From NCBI GenBank assembly GCA_947498625.1, contig CANMKR010000002.1:62001-126000 (forward strand): a stretch of DNA of 64,000 nucleotides. Reading direction: 5' to 3'. The stretch is from an uncultured Kangiella sp. GTDB taxonomy: Bacteria; Pseudomonadota; Gammaproteobacteria; Enterobacterales; Kangiellaceae. The first letter of the stretch is position 1. The number at the start of each line of letters is the position of its first letter. The translations under genes were made by a program, and so were the position numbers. The notes below the pieces were generated by a model that was given only the letters and a program-made list of their open reading frames with translations, did no database searches and was not told the origin of the DNA. This document shows positions 48,641 through 56,256 of this stretch, piece after piece.

Positions 48641-48827
48641 TGATCGCCTAAATTCACCGCTTATCATCTAATTAATACCATTTATCCAAATTTCACTGTT
48701 ATTTACAATCAGTTACGGTATAAATCAACCTAGCAGAATAAGGTCGTTTTAGCTTTATCAGCAAAATTAATATACTGATATTCAAAACCAGCTAATAACC
48801 AACAATTTTAGGATGGATGTTAAGCAA

Positions 48828-49307
48828 ATGAGTTTAAATTCAAAAAGTAAAGCTTTTACCTTGCCGGAACTAATGATAGTAACGGCTATAATTGCTGTAG
48901 TTGCTGCTTTTGCAGTGCCCGGCTTATCTCAGTTTGTGGATTCAAATCGATTAACGGCTTCTGCCAATGATTTGTATTCCAGTCTTTCAATTGCTCGCTC
49001 TGAGGCTATAAAGCGTAATACCAGTGTTACCCTCGCTAATTCTGGTTCTGGCTGGTCTGGAGGCTGGGAAGTTTATGAAACAGCAACACCTGCTACCAAA
49101 ATTTATCAGCAAAATGAAGTGGGAAAAAGCATCAGCGTTGATTCTTCATCTGCCACGGGGACTGTTGTTTTTAACTCTGCAGGGCAAAGCCGTACTAATC
49201 ATTGGGGTGCTAATGGCGTTACATTTTGTCGAACTAACAAGAAAGGCAAAAAAATTGATGTTGCTCCATCTGGTTCTATTAGAATTACTGAGGCAACTTG
49301 CTCATGA
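48828..49307 (+). CDS. fimT: Minor type IV pilin of the FimT/GspH family
   Basis: Pseudopilin-like minor subunit that helps initiate type IV pilus assembly in the inner membrane. The leader ends SKSKA, followed by FTLPELMIVTAIIAVVAAFA, the N-terminal helix with Glu5. The residue before cleavage is Ala, not the usual Gly. The globular part ends with a cysteine pair (TFC...EATCS). I prefer the ATG at 48828; one at 48813 has its AGG directly adjacent. It overlaps pilV as ATGA. First gene of the fimT-pilV-W-X-Y1-E cluster. Confidence 0.88.
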   Translation: MSLNSKSKAFTLPELMIVTAIIAVVAAFAVPGLSQFVDSNRLTASANDLYSSLSIARSEAIKRNTSVTLANSGSGWSGGWEVYETATPATKIYQQNEVGKSISVDSSSATGTVVFNSAGQSRTNHWGANGVTFCRTNKKGKKIDVAPSGSIRITEATCS

Positions 49308-49966
49308 TGAATTATAAAGTTCAGGGTTTAACTCTGCTGGAAGTCCTTATTACTATCTTGATTTTGTCTATCGGAATGTTGGGAATTGCGGCGATTCAGA
49401 TTAAAACGTTAACCACAACCCAAGAAAGTTATTCGCGCTCGCAAGCTGTGGCCATTATTGAGGATGCGACCAGTAAGATTCGAGCAAATCGAGAGTATTT
49501 TGCTACTGAGCCTGAGTCTGTTTCAGGTACTGACGCTGACGGTAATACAGTCGAATTAGCCAACCCTTATACCAATAACGGATCATCAGGTTCTTATTAT
49601 AAATGGTGTCAGGCTGGAGCTACGCCCTATACAGCATCAAATCAATGCACCGGTTCTTGTACAGCTCGTGAGCTAGCTTTGTCCGATATTGATCAAGTCT
49701 GTTTAGCTTTAGATAACTCAGGTATGAAAAACGCGGCGATTGGCGCTACATGTTTTGATCGAGATGCAGGTGCTGATGACTCAGATAATTGTAGTCCGGG
49801 CTCGAAAATGGCGGTTTACGTGGCTTGGCAGCAAGATTTAAGAAAAGGTGAGGTTGAAATTGAGAATACCCGTTGTCAAACACAGCTTGGAGCTACGGCT
49901 GCTCAAGTAGCGGCCACAGGTGTTGATAAAGGGTTTTCTTGTGTGATTGTGGAATTGGTGCCCTAA
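49304..49966 (+). CDS. pilV: Type IV pilus minor pilin PilV
   Basis: 220 residues. The leader MMNYKVQG is cleaved before LTLLEVLITILILSIGMLGI, with Glu at position 5; the L-T-L-L-E-V-L-I form is typical of PilV/GspI. Several cysteines follow (WCQAG, NQCTGSC, QVCLAL, CFDRD). The ATG at 49304 overlaps the fimT stop, preferred over a TTG two codons upstream. PilV, PilW, PilX and PilY1 together prime pilus assembly. Confidence 0.9.
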   Translation: MMNYKVQGLTLLEVLITILILSIGMLGIAAIQIKTLTTTQESYSRSQAVAIIEDATSKIRANREYFATEPESVSGTDADGNTVELANPYTNNGSSGSYYKWCQAGATPYTASNQCTGSCTARELALSDIDQVCLALDNSGMKNAAIGATCFDRDAGADDSDNCSPGSKMAVYVAWQQDLRKGEVEIENTRCQTQLGATAAQVAATGVDKGFSCVIVELVP

Positions 49967-49968
49967 AT

Positions 49969-50736
49969 ATGAAAAGAACAAATTTAAAATTATTGCCTAG
50001 TATGAAAAACCAACAAGGTTTTACTTTGATAGAGCTGATGGTCGGCGGCCTTTTAGGATTGCTGTTGATCGCTGCAGCAGCTACGGTATACCTTTCTAGT
50101 ACCCAAACTAATAGAACCAGCCAAGGCTTATTAAATGCTAAGTCGGATGTTCAGTTAGCCCTAAGTGTTTTACAAGATGATATTGCAAAAGCAGGTTGGG
50201 CTAATAACAATGCAGCTTCATATACGCTCTCTAGCCCTTTTCCAGCAAATATAACAACTTTAGATGGAGGCACAGGTTCGGATTCAATTTCATTACAATA
50301 TGAATCATGTGATAACTCCGATGCCGATAATGGTTGCGCAGCTGACGGTTCAGAAGCAGTTGATTGCACTGGTGCTAGTGTTGCAGGCGGTTCTCTTATT
50401 ACTAACACCTATAGTGTAAACGGTAGCAAAGAATTAGTTTGTAACAGCCAACCTATTATATCTAATGTGGAAAATTTCCAAGTACTATATGGACAGGTAA
50501 CTTCCAGCGGAATCGAGTACGTTACCGCAGCAAACATTACTGATAGATCAAGAATTCACAGCGTCAGATTTGGCTTGATTGTAAGTTCAGATATTAATAC
50601 CTCAAGCAGTAATACTTCAAGAACAATACAGCTATTAGATCAAACGGTGGCTTCAAATGACAAAAAAGTAAGGCTTAAGTATGAATCAACCGTTGTTGTA
50701 TTGAATAAACCTTTCACGTCGAATTTCGGGATTTAA
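49969..50736 (+). CDS. pilW: Type IV pilus minor pilin PilW
   Basis: 255 residues from the ATG at 49969, 2 bp after the pilV stop; an upstream GTG would read through pilV. The leader ends KNQQG, followed by FTLIELMVGGLLGLLLIAAAATVYL, with Glu5. The next segment LLNAKSDVQLALSVLQDDIAKAGW is the PilW hallmark. It is shorter than many PilW proteins. There are five cysteines in the globular domain, four of them clustered within about 30 residues. Confidence 0.9.
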   Translation: MKRTNLKLLPSMKNQQGFTLIELMVGGLLGLLLIAAAATVYLSSTQTNRTSQGLLNAKSDVQLALSVLQDDIAKAGWANNNAASYTLSSPFPANITTLDGGTGSDSISLQYESCDNSDADNGCAADGSEAVDCTGASVAGGSLITNTYSVNGSKELVCNSQPIISNVENFQVLYGQVTSSGIEYVTAANITDRSRIHSVRFGLIVSSDINTSSSNTSRTIQLLDQTVASNDKKVRLKYESTVVVLNKPFTSNFGI

Positions 50737-50738
50737 AT

Positions 50739-51284
50739 ATGATGATTAACCATAAAAACACCGGCTTTTCGTTACTGACAAGTTTATTGCTTTTAGCTGC
50801 CCTGACTGTGGTTGGCTTAGCAATAATGCGCTCAGGAATCTTATCTGAAAAGCAATCAGCTAACGTTCAAGAAGAAAGTGTAACTTTTCACAGCGCTCAG
50901 TCTTCTAATAATGCAACTATAGAAAGTTATCGTTACGACCAAACCATTTTGGCTCAAGCTGTAACCCTTAGTCCTAATGCGACTTTAGATACGTGTTTAG
51001 ATGAGAAAGGCAAAGTCACAATGAATTGTACAAAGCCCACCTCAATTGATAAGTCTGGTGGCATTTTACTTGCGCAAACCAAAACCGAATACAGAGAGTG
51101 TTTAAAAGCCCAGAAATGTACTGGTAATTCATCGGGTTTATTTTCGGACAATACTATCGGTTGTAATGTCTTTGAACATGACGGTGAAGGCTGGTTAGAT
51201 AAGGATGGCGATGGAGCTCTTGATGCCGATGAAACTGCCAGTCAAATTGATCAATGGTCGCTATTGATTTCAGCTTGTTCTTAA
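50739..51284 (+). CDS. pilX: Type IV pilus minor pilin PilX with EF-hand-like loop
   Basis: 181 residues. The leader MMINHKNTG is followed by FSLLTSLLLLAALTVVGLAIMRSG. Position 5 is Thr, not Glu, as in PilX/GspK-type tip pilins, which lack the usual Glu5. The C-terminal region contains DKDGDGALDADE (residues 154-165), a perfect 12-residue EF-hand loop with ligands at 1, 3, 5, 9 and 12. Four cysteines are probably paired (CLDEKGKVTMNC; ECLKAQKC). It lies 2 bp after pilW and 20 bp before pilY1. Confidence 0.88.
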   Translation: MMINHKNTGFSLLTSLLLLAALTVVGLAIMRSGILSEKQSANVQEESVTFHSAQSSNNATIESYRYDQTILAQAVTLSPNATLDTCLDEKGKVTMNCTKPTSIDKSGGILLAQTKTEYRECLKAQKCTGNSSGLFSDNTIGCNVFEHDGEGWLDKDGDGALDADETASQIDQWSLLISACS

Positions 51285-51304
51285 TAGAAACAGGAGAATT
51301 TAAA

Positions 51305-54300
51305 ATGTTTAGTAATTTATTTAAAAAATTAAAGTTAGTCGCTATTTCGGGTGTGATATCCGCAATGGTAGCTTCTCCTGCAATGTCTGAAGACATTGAG
51401 ATTTTCTTTGGCGAAGCTAAAACAGCGAATATGATGTTGGTTCTTGATTTATCAGGCTCCATGGCTTTTTATCCCAATGGACGAGAGTACTTCGCTGTTA
51501 ACGCTGATGGTATTCATGTGGATGGCGATGGTAATGTTGTTGCCGCTGAAGATGAGCTTATCGTCAAAGAGTGGACGGTAACGAAGAATAATTTTACTTT
51601 CGATGATGCTGTTGCTTTACTGCCTGATCCATCAGTAAATTCAAAAGCGAGATATCCGCACCTTCAAGTATTCTGGTACGAAGATAATGGGGTAGATTAC
51701 TGGCTAGATTGGGTTCCTTGGAACGTTTACCCTGGATACATTGATGAGAAACAGAATTTAGGCCGACTAAACAATGGCGAAAGATACCGTTGGTATTATA
51801 AAGACAATCGAGTTACACAATTAAAAGAAGCTATCTATGACTTTCTTGGTGATACAACTGTTACTCGTGATATCGATCAAATTGGTATGATGACTTATGC
51901 AACCGGTAGCGATTACTATGCTAGAAATCCAAATGTTGATTTAATTGAGCAAATTAGGCCATTAGGCAAAGTCACTGCCGGAGAAACTCACCGTGACACC
52001 TTGGTCAATTCAATTTTCAATATGTGGCCGGTAGCGTCAACTCCAACAGCTGAAGGCTACTATCGAGCGACTCAATATTTAGGCGGCTCCTATACTCAAA
52101 ATGGTTCAGCAGTTCCCTCTCCAATTTTAGATGGTGCTTGCGGTTTTAATAACTCGATTGTGTTGTTAACCGATGGTACACCGACAGCCTTTGATAGCAA
52201 TACCCATAGTAGTGTAGAAAAAATCATAGGCAATTGCGACGATAGCGAATCAGGCAGTGCAAACGCTACCAATTACGGTAAAGAATGTACGGAAAATCTT
52301 TCTGCGCACTATTTTGTTAACGACGTTAAAAGTAATTTCCCTGGCTCAACCGTTAATACATCTACGGTAGCTTTTGCCTTGAATGATGCTGTTGCTGAGA
52401 CATTTTTAGAAAATACAGCATCAACACTAAATGGCGAGAAGTTGTTCTTCAAACCAACTGATGCGCAAGAGTTAGCGCAAGTATTTAAGAATATTTTATT
52501 GTCGACTCAAGACAGTACTTCTTTTGTTGCTCCAAGTGTTCCCTTAAGCCAAAGCAACCGTTTGAAGCACAGTAATAATCTTTATATGGCGATGTTTAAA
52601 CCAGAAGGTAAAGAAACCTGGTCTGGTAACTTAAAAAAATATAGCTTAAAAGAAGGTAATATTGTTGATGCAAACGGCGTTGTGGCAGTTGATGTAAATA
52701 ATGGTACTTTCTTAGATACAGCCGAAAGTCACTGGTTCGTAAAAGACTATACAGATCCTCTTAATCCAATTGTGGCTGATGGTAATGAAATTGGTTTAGG
52801 CGGAGCAATGCCAAAGATTTCCGTGGGTACAACTCCCAAAGTCTATAGTAACTTGAATTCAAATAGCCTTAATCAACTTACAGAAACTTTTACTAAAACT
52901 TATGTTAATGATACTAACCTAATAGTTCTTAAGGCATTATTTGGCAATGCTTTATTAACGAAAGACGAAGCTCTGGAAAATTTTGACTGGATAAGAGATC
53001 GAGTTAACGGTAGTACTAATCGTTTTGGTGATGCTCTGCATTCACGTCCGCAAATTTTAGAGTATGCTAACAAAACGGTTGCTTTTATTAGTACTAATGA
53101 AGGCTATCTACATGCAATAGACACAGCAACAGGTGATGAGCTTTGGTCTTTCTTCCCGCGTCAATTATTGAACAAAGTTGAAACTTGGAGAGCCGATCAA
53201 TCGTTAGATCCGACTAACGTTGAGCGCCAATACGGTTTAGATGGACAAATGCATATTCATAGTTTTGTGGATTCTAATGGTGATCAAAAGCATCACTTAT
53301 ATTTTGGCATGAGAAGAGGTGGCAATAATATTTATGCTATGGACGTTAGTAGTGAATCCAATCCTCCGCAAATGTTATTCACGGTATCAGACCAATTTGA
53401 TTTAACAACGGGGCAATTGGGTTATAACACTGCGGGCGATATCGAAAAGCGTGCAACCATTGCGAATTTAGCTCAGTCATGGTCTTTACCCGTTATTGTA
53501 AAGTTACCGGCTAATAATACCGATAAGTATGTCAAGCGCCTTGTATTTCCAGGTGGGTTTGATACTTATTATGATGATACAACTAATACTATAAACCCTA
53601 TTACTGGCATTAAAGGAAATGCCATCTATAGCTTACCTTTCTATGAAAGTACCGCCAGTGTTCCTGCTACCGTTTCAGCAACTACGCTTATTGGAACCGG
53701 TGTTATCAAAAATAGTATTGCTTCTAATCTAACATTTATTGATCTGAATAATGATGAAGTAGTTGATAGTATTTATGCGGCGGATGTTGGCGGTAAAATA
53801 TACCGTGCTGATTTAACCGCGACTACTACTACCGTTGATGTACTGGCTGATGTTGGTTCTGATACAGATGGCTCTTATCGATTTTATGCAAAACCAGATG
53901 TGGTTTTCGCAGACTATAAAGGGGTAAGTTTTGCCACAGTAGCTATTGGCTCAGGCCATAGAAGCGACCCTAAAAACAATGGCTCAATAGATAAATTCTA
54001 CGCCTTTTTTGACCGCGAAATAACGGGTGATCAAGCTTCCAATGATAATGATCCTATAACACCAAATAAATTATTTGATGTAACTACCGGTACTGTAGAT
54101 GCTAATGGTGAAACGAGCTTTTATGAGTTAGATGACATTATTGCTGCGGGTGATGTTGGCTGGTATATAAAACTAGGTGCTGGTGAAAAAGTATTAGCGA
54201 ACAGTACCACTATTGATTTTAACGTCTTCTTCACAACCTTTATCCCAGCTCAGGGATCTAATTGTGGTGTTAGTTCTACCGTGAACAGATTATATGGTGT

Positions 54301-54535
54301 CAGCCTGTTAGAAGGAGCTCCATCTGTTAGAGCTTTTACAACAGGACTGTTAGCGGATCCGACAGATAGATATACCAATGTTAACTATGTTGGTATTGCG
54401 CCAGGTGTGACGATCCTCTTCCCTGAAGACACCTCAATTGCTACACTGGTAGGTACACAAACTGTATGTACGGGTGATAATTGCGACTTCTATAAAGGTG
54501 GCGTTAGAACCGTTAAATGGAGAGAGAAGAAGTAA
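51305..54535 (+). CDS. pilY1: Type IV pilus tip adhesin/assembly factor PilY1
   Basis: 1076 residues, starting at the ATG at 51305 with an AGGAGA SD. The signal peptide is cleaved near ASPAMS|ED. An N-terminal von Willebrand A-like domain carries the MIDAS motif DLSGS at 48-52 and LLTDGTPTAF. The C-terminal half is the PilY1 beta-propeller (FISTNEGYLHAIDTATGDELW ... GMRRGGNNIYAMDV). The calcium-binding loop DLNNDEVVD is at 813-821, matching the site that governs PilY1 function in Pseudomonas. It is the largest gene of the cluster and ends overlapping pilE by 1 bp. Confidence 0.94.
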   Translation: MFSNLFKKLKLVAISGVISAMVASPAMSEDIEIFFGEAKTANMMLVLDLSGSMAFYPNGREYFAVNADGIHVDGDGNVVAAEDELIVKEWTVTKNNFTFDDAVALLPDPSVNSKARYPHLQVFWYEDNGVDYWLDWVPWNVYPGYIDEKQNLGRLNNGERYRWYYKDNRVTQLKEAIYDFLGDTTVTRDIDQIGMMTYATGSDYYARNPNVDLIEQIRPLGKVTAGETHRDTLVNSIFNMWPVASTPTAEGYYRATQYLGGSYTQNGSAVPSPILDGACGFNNSIVLLTDGTPTAFDSNTHSSVEKIIGNCDDSESGSANATNYGKECTENLSAHYFVNDVKSNFPGSTVNTSTVAFALNDAVAETFLENTASTLNGEKLFFKPTDAQELAQVFKNILLSTQDSTSFVAPSVPLSQSNRLKHSNNLYMAMFKPEGKETWSGNLKKYSLKEGNIVDANGVVAVDVNNGTFLDTAESHWFVKDYTDPLNPIVADGNEIGLGGAMPKISVGTTPKVYSNLNSNSLNQLTETFTKTYVNDTNLIVLKALFGNALLTKDEALENFDWIRDRVNGSTNRFGDALHSRPQILEYANKTVAFISTNEGYLHAIDTATGDELWSFFPRQLLNKVETWRADQSLDPTNVERQYGLDGQMHIHSFVDSNGDQKHHLYFGMRRGGNNIYAMDVSSESNPPQMLFTVSDQFDLTTGQLGYNTAGDIEKRATIANLAQSWSLPVIVKLPANNTDKYVKRLVFPGGFDTYYDDTTNTINPITGIKGNAIYSLPFYESTASVPATVSATTLIGTGVIKNSIASNLTFIDLNNDEVVDSIYAADVGGKIYRADLTATTTTVDVLADVGSDTDGSYRFYAKPDVVFADYKGVSFATVAIGSGHRSDPKNNGSIDKFYAFFDREITGDQASNDNDPITPNKLFDVTTGTVDANGETSFYELDDIIAAGDVGWYIKLGAGEKVLANSTTIDFNVFFTTFIPAQGSNCGVSSTVNRLYGVSLLEGAPSVRAFTTGLLADPTDRYTNVNYVGIAPGVTILFPEDTSIATLVGTQTVCTGDNCDFYKGGVRTVKWREKK

Positions 54536-54966
54536 TGAGTGTTAATAAACTTAGCCAGACCCCAAAAGGATTCAGTTTAATTGAGCTAATGATTGTGGTC
54601 GCGGCAGTGGCTATTTTGGCTGCTATCGCTATTCCATCCTATCAGAATCAGGTGATTCGCTCTAAGCGTGCTGATGCAATGGGGGCTGTGTTAGCTGCTT
54701 CACAGGCAGTAGAGCGCTTTAAAGCGAATAATAACTTTAGTTATACTGGTGCGAGTAATGCTTTGTTTTCGACTCAAGTTCCAGCTGATGGCGGCACTGC
54801 TTATTACAATGTTGCTATTAGTAATGTGACGGCTTCAACTTATACTATTACCGCAACACCAACAGGTTCTCAGCCCAGCTCAGATGGTACTATTACTATC
54901 GACCAAGCTGGTAATAAAGGTTGGAAAGGCAAAACTTGCTGGCCTGAATCAGGCTCGACTTGCTAA
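54535..54966 (+). CDS. pilE: Type IV pilin-like protein PilE
   Basis: 143 residues from the ATG at 54535, which overlaps the pilY1 stop (TAATG) and has GAGAAGAAG as SD. The leader MSVNKLSQTPKG is cleaved before FSLIELMIVVAAVAILAAIA, followed by IPSYQNQVIRSKRADAM, the classical pilin helix. The C-terminus KTCWPESGSTC forms the disulfide loop. It is the minor pilin of the cluster, not necessarily the major fibre subunit. A terminator follows. Confidence 0.92.
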   Translation: MSVNKLSQTPKGFSLIELMIVVAAVAILAAIAIPSYQNQVIRSKRADAMGAVLAASQAVERFKANNNFSYTGASNALFSTQVPADGGTAYYNVAISNVTASTYTITATPTGSQPSSDGTITIDQAGNKGWKGKTCWPESGSTC

Positions 54967-54981
54967 GTTTTATTTAATTTT

Positions 54982-55012
54982 AAAAAAGCCCCATTTCTGG
55001 GGCTTTTCTTTT
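54982..55012 (+). terminator. Terminator of the pilin cluster
   Basis: AAAAGCCCCA-TTTC-TGGGGCTTTT stem followed by CTTTTA, 15 bp after the pilE stop. Confidence 0.85.
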
Positions 55013-55055
55013 ACTATCAATTATTTAGCGTAAAATCCCTGCCGATACTTGCCAA

Positions 55056-55074
55056 TCTACATTTCCGATGTAGA
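55056..55074. promoter_or_regulatory. Palindrome upstream of the parA-like gene
   Basis: TCTACAT-TTCCG-ATGTAGA, perfect 7-bp arms around 5 bp, 42 bp before the ATPase start codon. It is a candidate operator or recognition site. The context (ParA-type gene) makes autoregulation plausible but unproven. Confidence 0.55.
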
Positions 55075-55116
55075 ATAATTATGAGCTATCAATAAATAAG
55101 AAAGAGGGGATAAGCA

Positions 55117-55830
55117 ATGCGTGCGAAGGTTTTAAGTTTTGTACAAATGAAAGGTGGTGCAGGGAAAACAACTCTGTGTGCAAATATAGCGTCAACCTTA
55201 TCCGATCGATCTAATGTTTTAATGATTGATACTGACTATCCGCAAAGTTCTTTAGAAACCTGGTATCAAATTCGTAATGAGAAGTATGTTATTGAGAATA
55301 TGCAGGTAAAAACTGCTAAGAACCTTGCTCAATTGCAAAAACTAGTCAGAGATAACCTTAATGATTACGATTATATTCTGATTGATGGTCACCCCAGAAT
55401 TACTAATATTACCCGCGCGGTATTAATGTTATCTGATTTAGCGTTAATTCCTTTAAGTCCTTCGCAAGTGGAAGTCTGGTCAACCAAACACTTAGCTGAG
55501 ATTGTGGAAGAAGCGAAAAAGGCGAATACACATCTAGAGACACGCCTTTGTTGGAATCGTTATAGAGTAAGAACCAACTCAGCAGAAGCGGTTGTGAATG
55601 AAGCTAAAGAGTTATTGAAAATTGAAGCCTTACCTGCAAAATTAGGTAATCGAGTAGCCTATTTAGACTCTTTCGCTCAAGGCCTGACAGTAGCTGAATG
55701 GCATGATCAAGCAGCTAAAGTGGAGATCTGGTCTTTAACTTCCGGTATTGAGCGTCTTTTAGATAAGCAAGGCAGTCATCGCATCAAGACCGAAGCGCAA
55801 GTCGAAAAGTTTGCCAAAGGTAAAAGTTGA
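55117..55830 (+). CDS. Orphan ParA/MinD-family ATPase
   Basis: 237-residue deviant Walker ATPase that probably positions cellular cargo. Walker A is KGGAGKTT with the signature Lys (MKGGAGKTTLCANIAS), the A' motif is MIDTDYPQSSLETW, and Walker B IDGHP. It has no N-terminal helix-turn-helix, so it is the small ParA form. No parB or cargo gene is adjacent: the neighbours are pilE and the trp operon. It has a GAGGGGAT SD and its own palindrome. Pilus or chemotaxis-cluster positioning are possible roles, not shown here. Confidence 0.85.
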   Translation: MRAKVLSFVQMKGGAGKTTLCANIASTLSDRSNVLMIDTDYPQSSLETWYQIRNEKYVIENMQVKTAKNLAQLQKLVRDNLNDYDYILIDGHPRITNITRAVLMLSDLALIPLSPSQVEVWSTKHLAEIVEEAKKANTHLETRLCWNRYRVRTNSAEAVVNEAKELLKIEALPAKLGNRVAYLDSFAQGLTVAEWHDQAAKVEIWSLTSGIERLLDKQGSHRIKTEAQVEKFAKGKS

Positions 55831-55891
55831 TAACTTCAGGCGTGATATTTAAGAACCAGAAGCTAAAAGTAAAACAAATTGAATTAAAAGC

Positions 55892-55920
55892 TTGACCCTA
55901 AATATTTATTACTTTAGATT
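55892..55920 (+). promoter_or_regulatory. Promoter of the trp leader and operon
   Basis: TTGACC, 17-bp spacer, TAGATT. Transcription would start about 55926-55928, at or beside the ATG of the first leader peptide (55927), making it leaderless or nearly so. A weaker alternative is TTGAAT (55879) with TATTTA (55903). The 426-bp gap between the parA-like gene and aroF holds only this promoter and the two attenuator units. Confidence 0.65.
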
Positions 55921-55926
55921 AGCGAC

Positions 55927-55971
55927 ATGAAAAGATTAAACGCAAATATTTCTTGGTGGCACGTTACTTAG
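55927..55971 (+). CDS. trpL: Trp leader peptide 1
   Basis: A 14-residue open frame MKRLNANISWWHVT with tandem Trp codons at 55954-55959, comparable with E. coli TrpL (which has WW near its end). No SD is visible, and the ATG sits where transcription should begin. The stop is followed at once by the GCGGGC antiterminator arm (55975-55980). Ribosome stalling at the Trp codons would leave this arm free to pair with GCCCGC at 56026-56031. Ribosomes reaching the stop would cover it and allow termination. Confidence 0.82.
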   Translation: MKRLNANISWWHVT

Positions 55972-55974
55972 GTA

Positions 55975-56052
55975 GCGGGCAACTTATGTTTTACAGAAAA
56001 TGTGTTTAACAGAAAAGATTACAAAGCCCGCATAAAGCGGGCTTTTTTTTTT
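55975..56052 (+). terminator. Trp attenuator 1 (antiterminator arm plus terminator)
   Basis: The terminator is AAAGCCCGC-ATAAA-GCGGGCTTT (56023-56045) with a ten-T run. Its 5' arm can instead pair with GCGGGC at 55975-55980, just after leader peptide 1. This is the classical 2:3 versus 3:4 choice of translation-coupled attenuation. Confidence 0.85.
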
Positions 56053-56063
56053 GCACTAATTTT

Positions 56064-56159
56064 ATGAATAACTTTATGAATCAACTAACAACTCACAACT
56101 TAATGCATTGCTGGTGGCTATGGCTAAGGCGGGCTTTTGTTCGGGAGTTTTTTATTTAA
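56064..56159 (+). CDS. Trp leader peptide 2
   Basis: A second Trp-rich short frame after the first terminator. In-frame ATGs at 56064, 56076 and 56103 give 31, 27 or 18 residues, none with an obvious SD. The core MHCWWLWLRRAF has Trp codons at 56112, 56115 and 56121. The antiterminator arm GCGGGCTTT (56129-56137) starts 5 bp after the last Trp codon, inside the frame. The stop is 22 bp past it, less ideal than in unit 1. It resembles unit 1 (TGGTGGC ... GCGGGC), suggesting an old tandem duplication. Confidence 0.6.
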   Translation: MNNFMNQLTTHNLMHCWWLWLRRAFVREFFI

Positions 56160-56210
56160 TAAAACTATCCATTCCAAAGCCCGCATATCGAAAAGAATGC
56201 GGGTTTTTTT
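56129..56210 (+). terminator. Trp attenuator 2 (antiterminator arm plus terminator)
   Basis: The terminator is CCCGCAT/ATGCGGG (56180-56203) with a ten-base loop and seven T. The overlapping AAAGCCCGC (56176-56184) is perfectly complementary over 9 bp to GCGGGCTTT at 56129-56137, the antiterminator. It ends 47 bp before the aroF ATG. Confidence 0.78.
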
Positions 56211-56256
56211 ATGCCTATTTGAAACATATTTTAAAATTTACAGTCAGGAAAACACT

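Noticed and set aside
56137-56256. Upstream extension of the DAHP synthase to an ATG at 56137
   Set aside because: It would translate through the second attenuator; the ATG at 56257 has an SD and begins the normal I-beta N-terminus.
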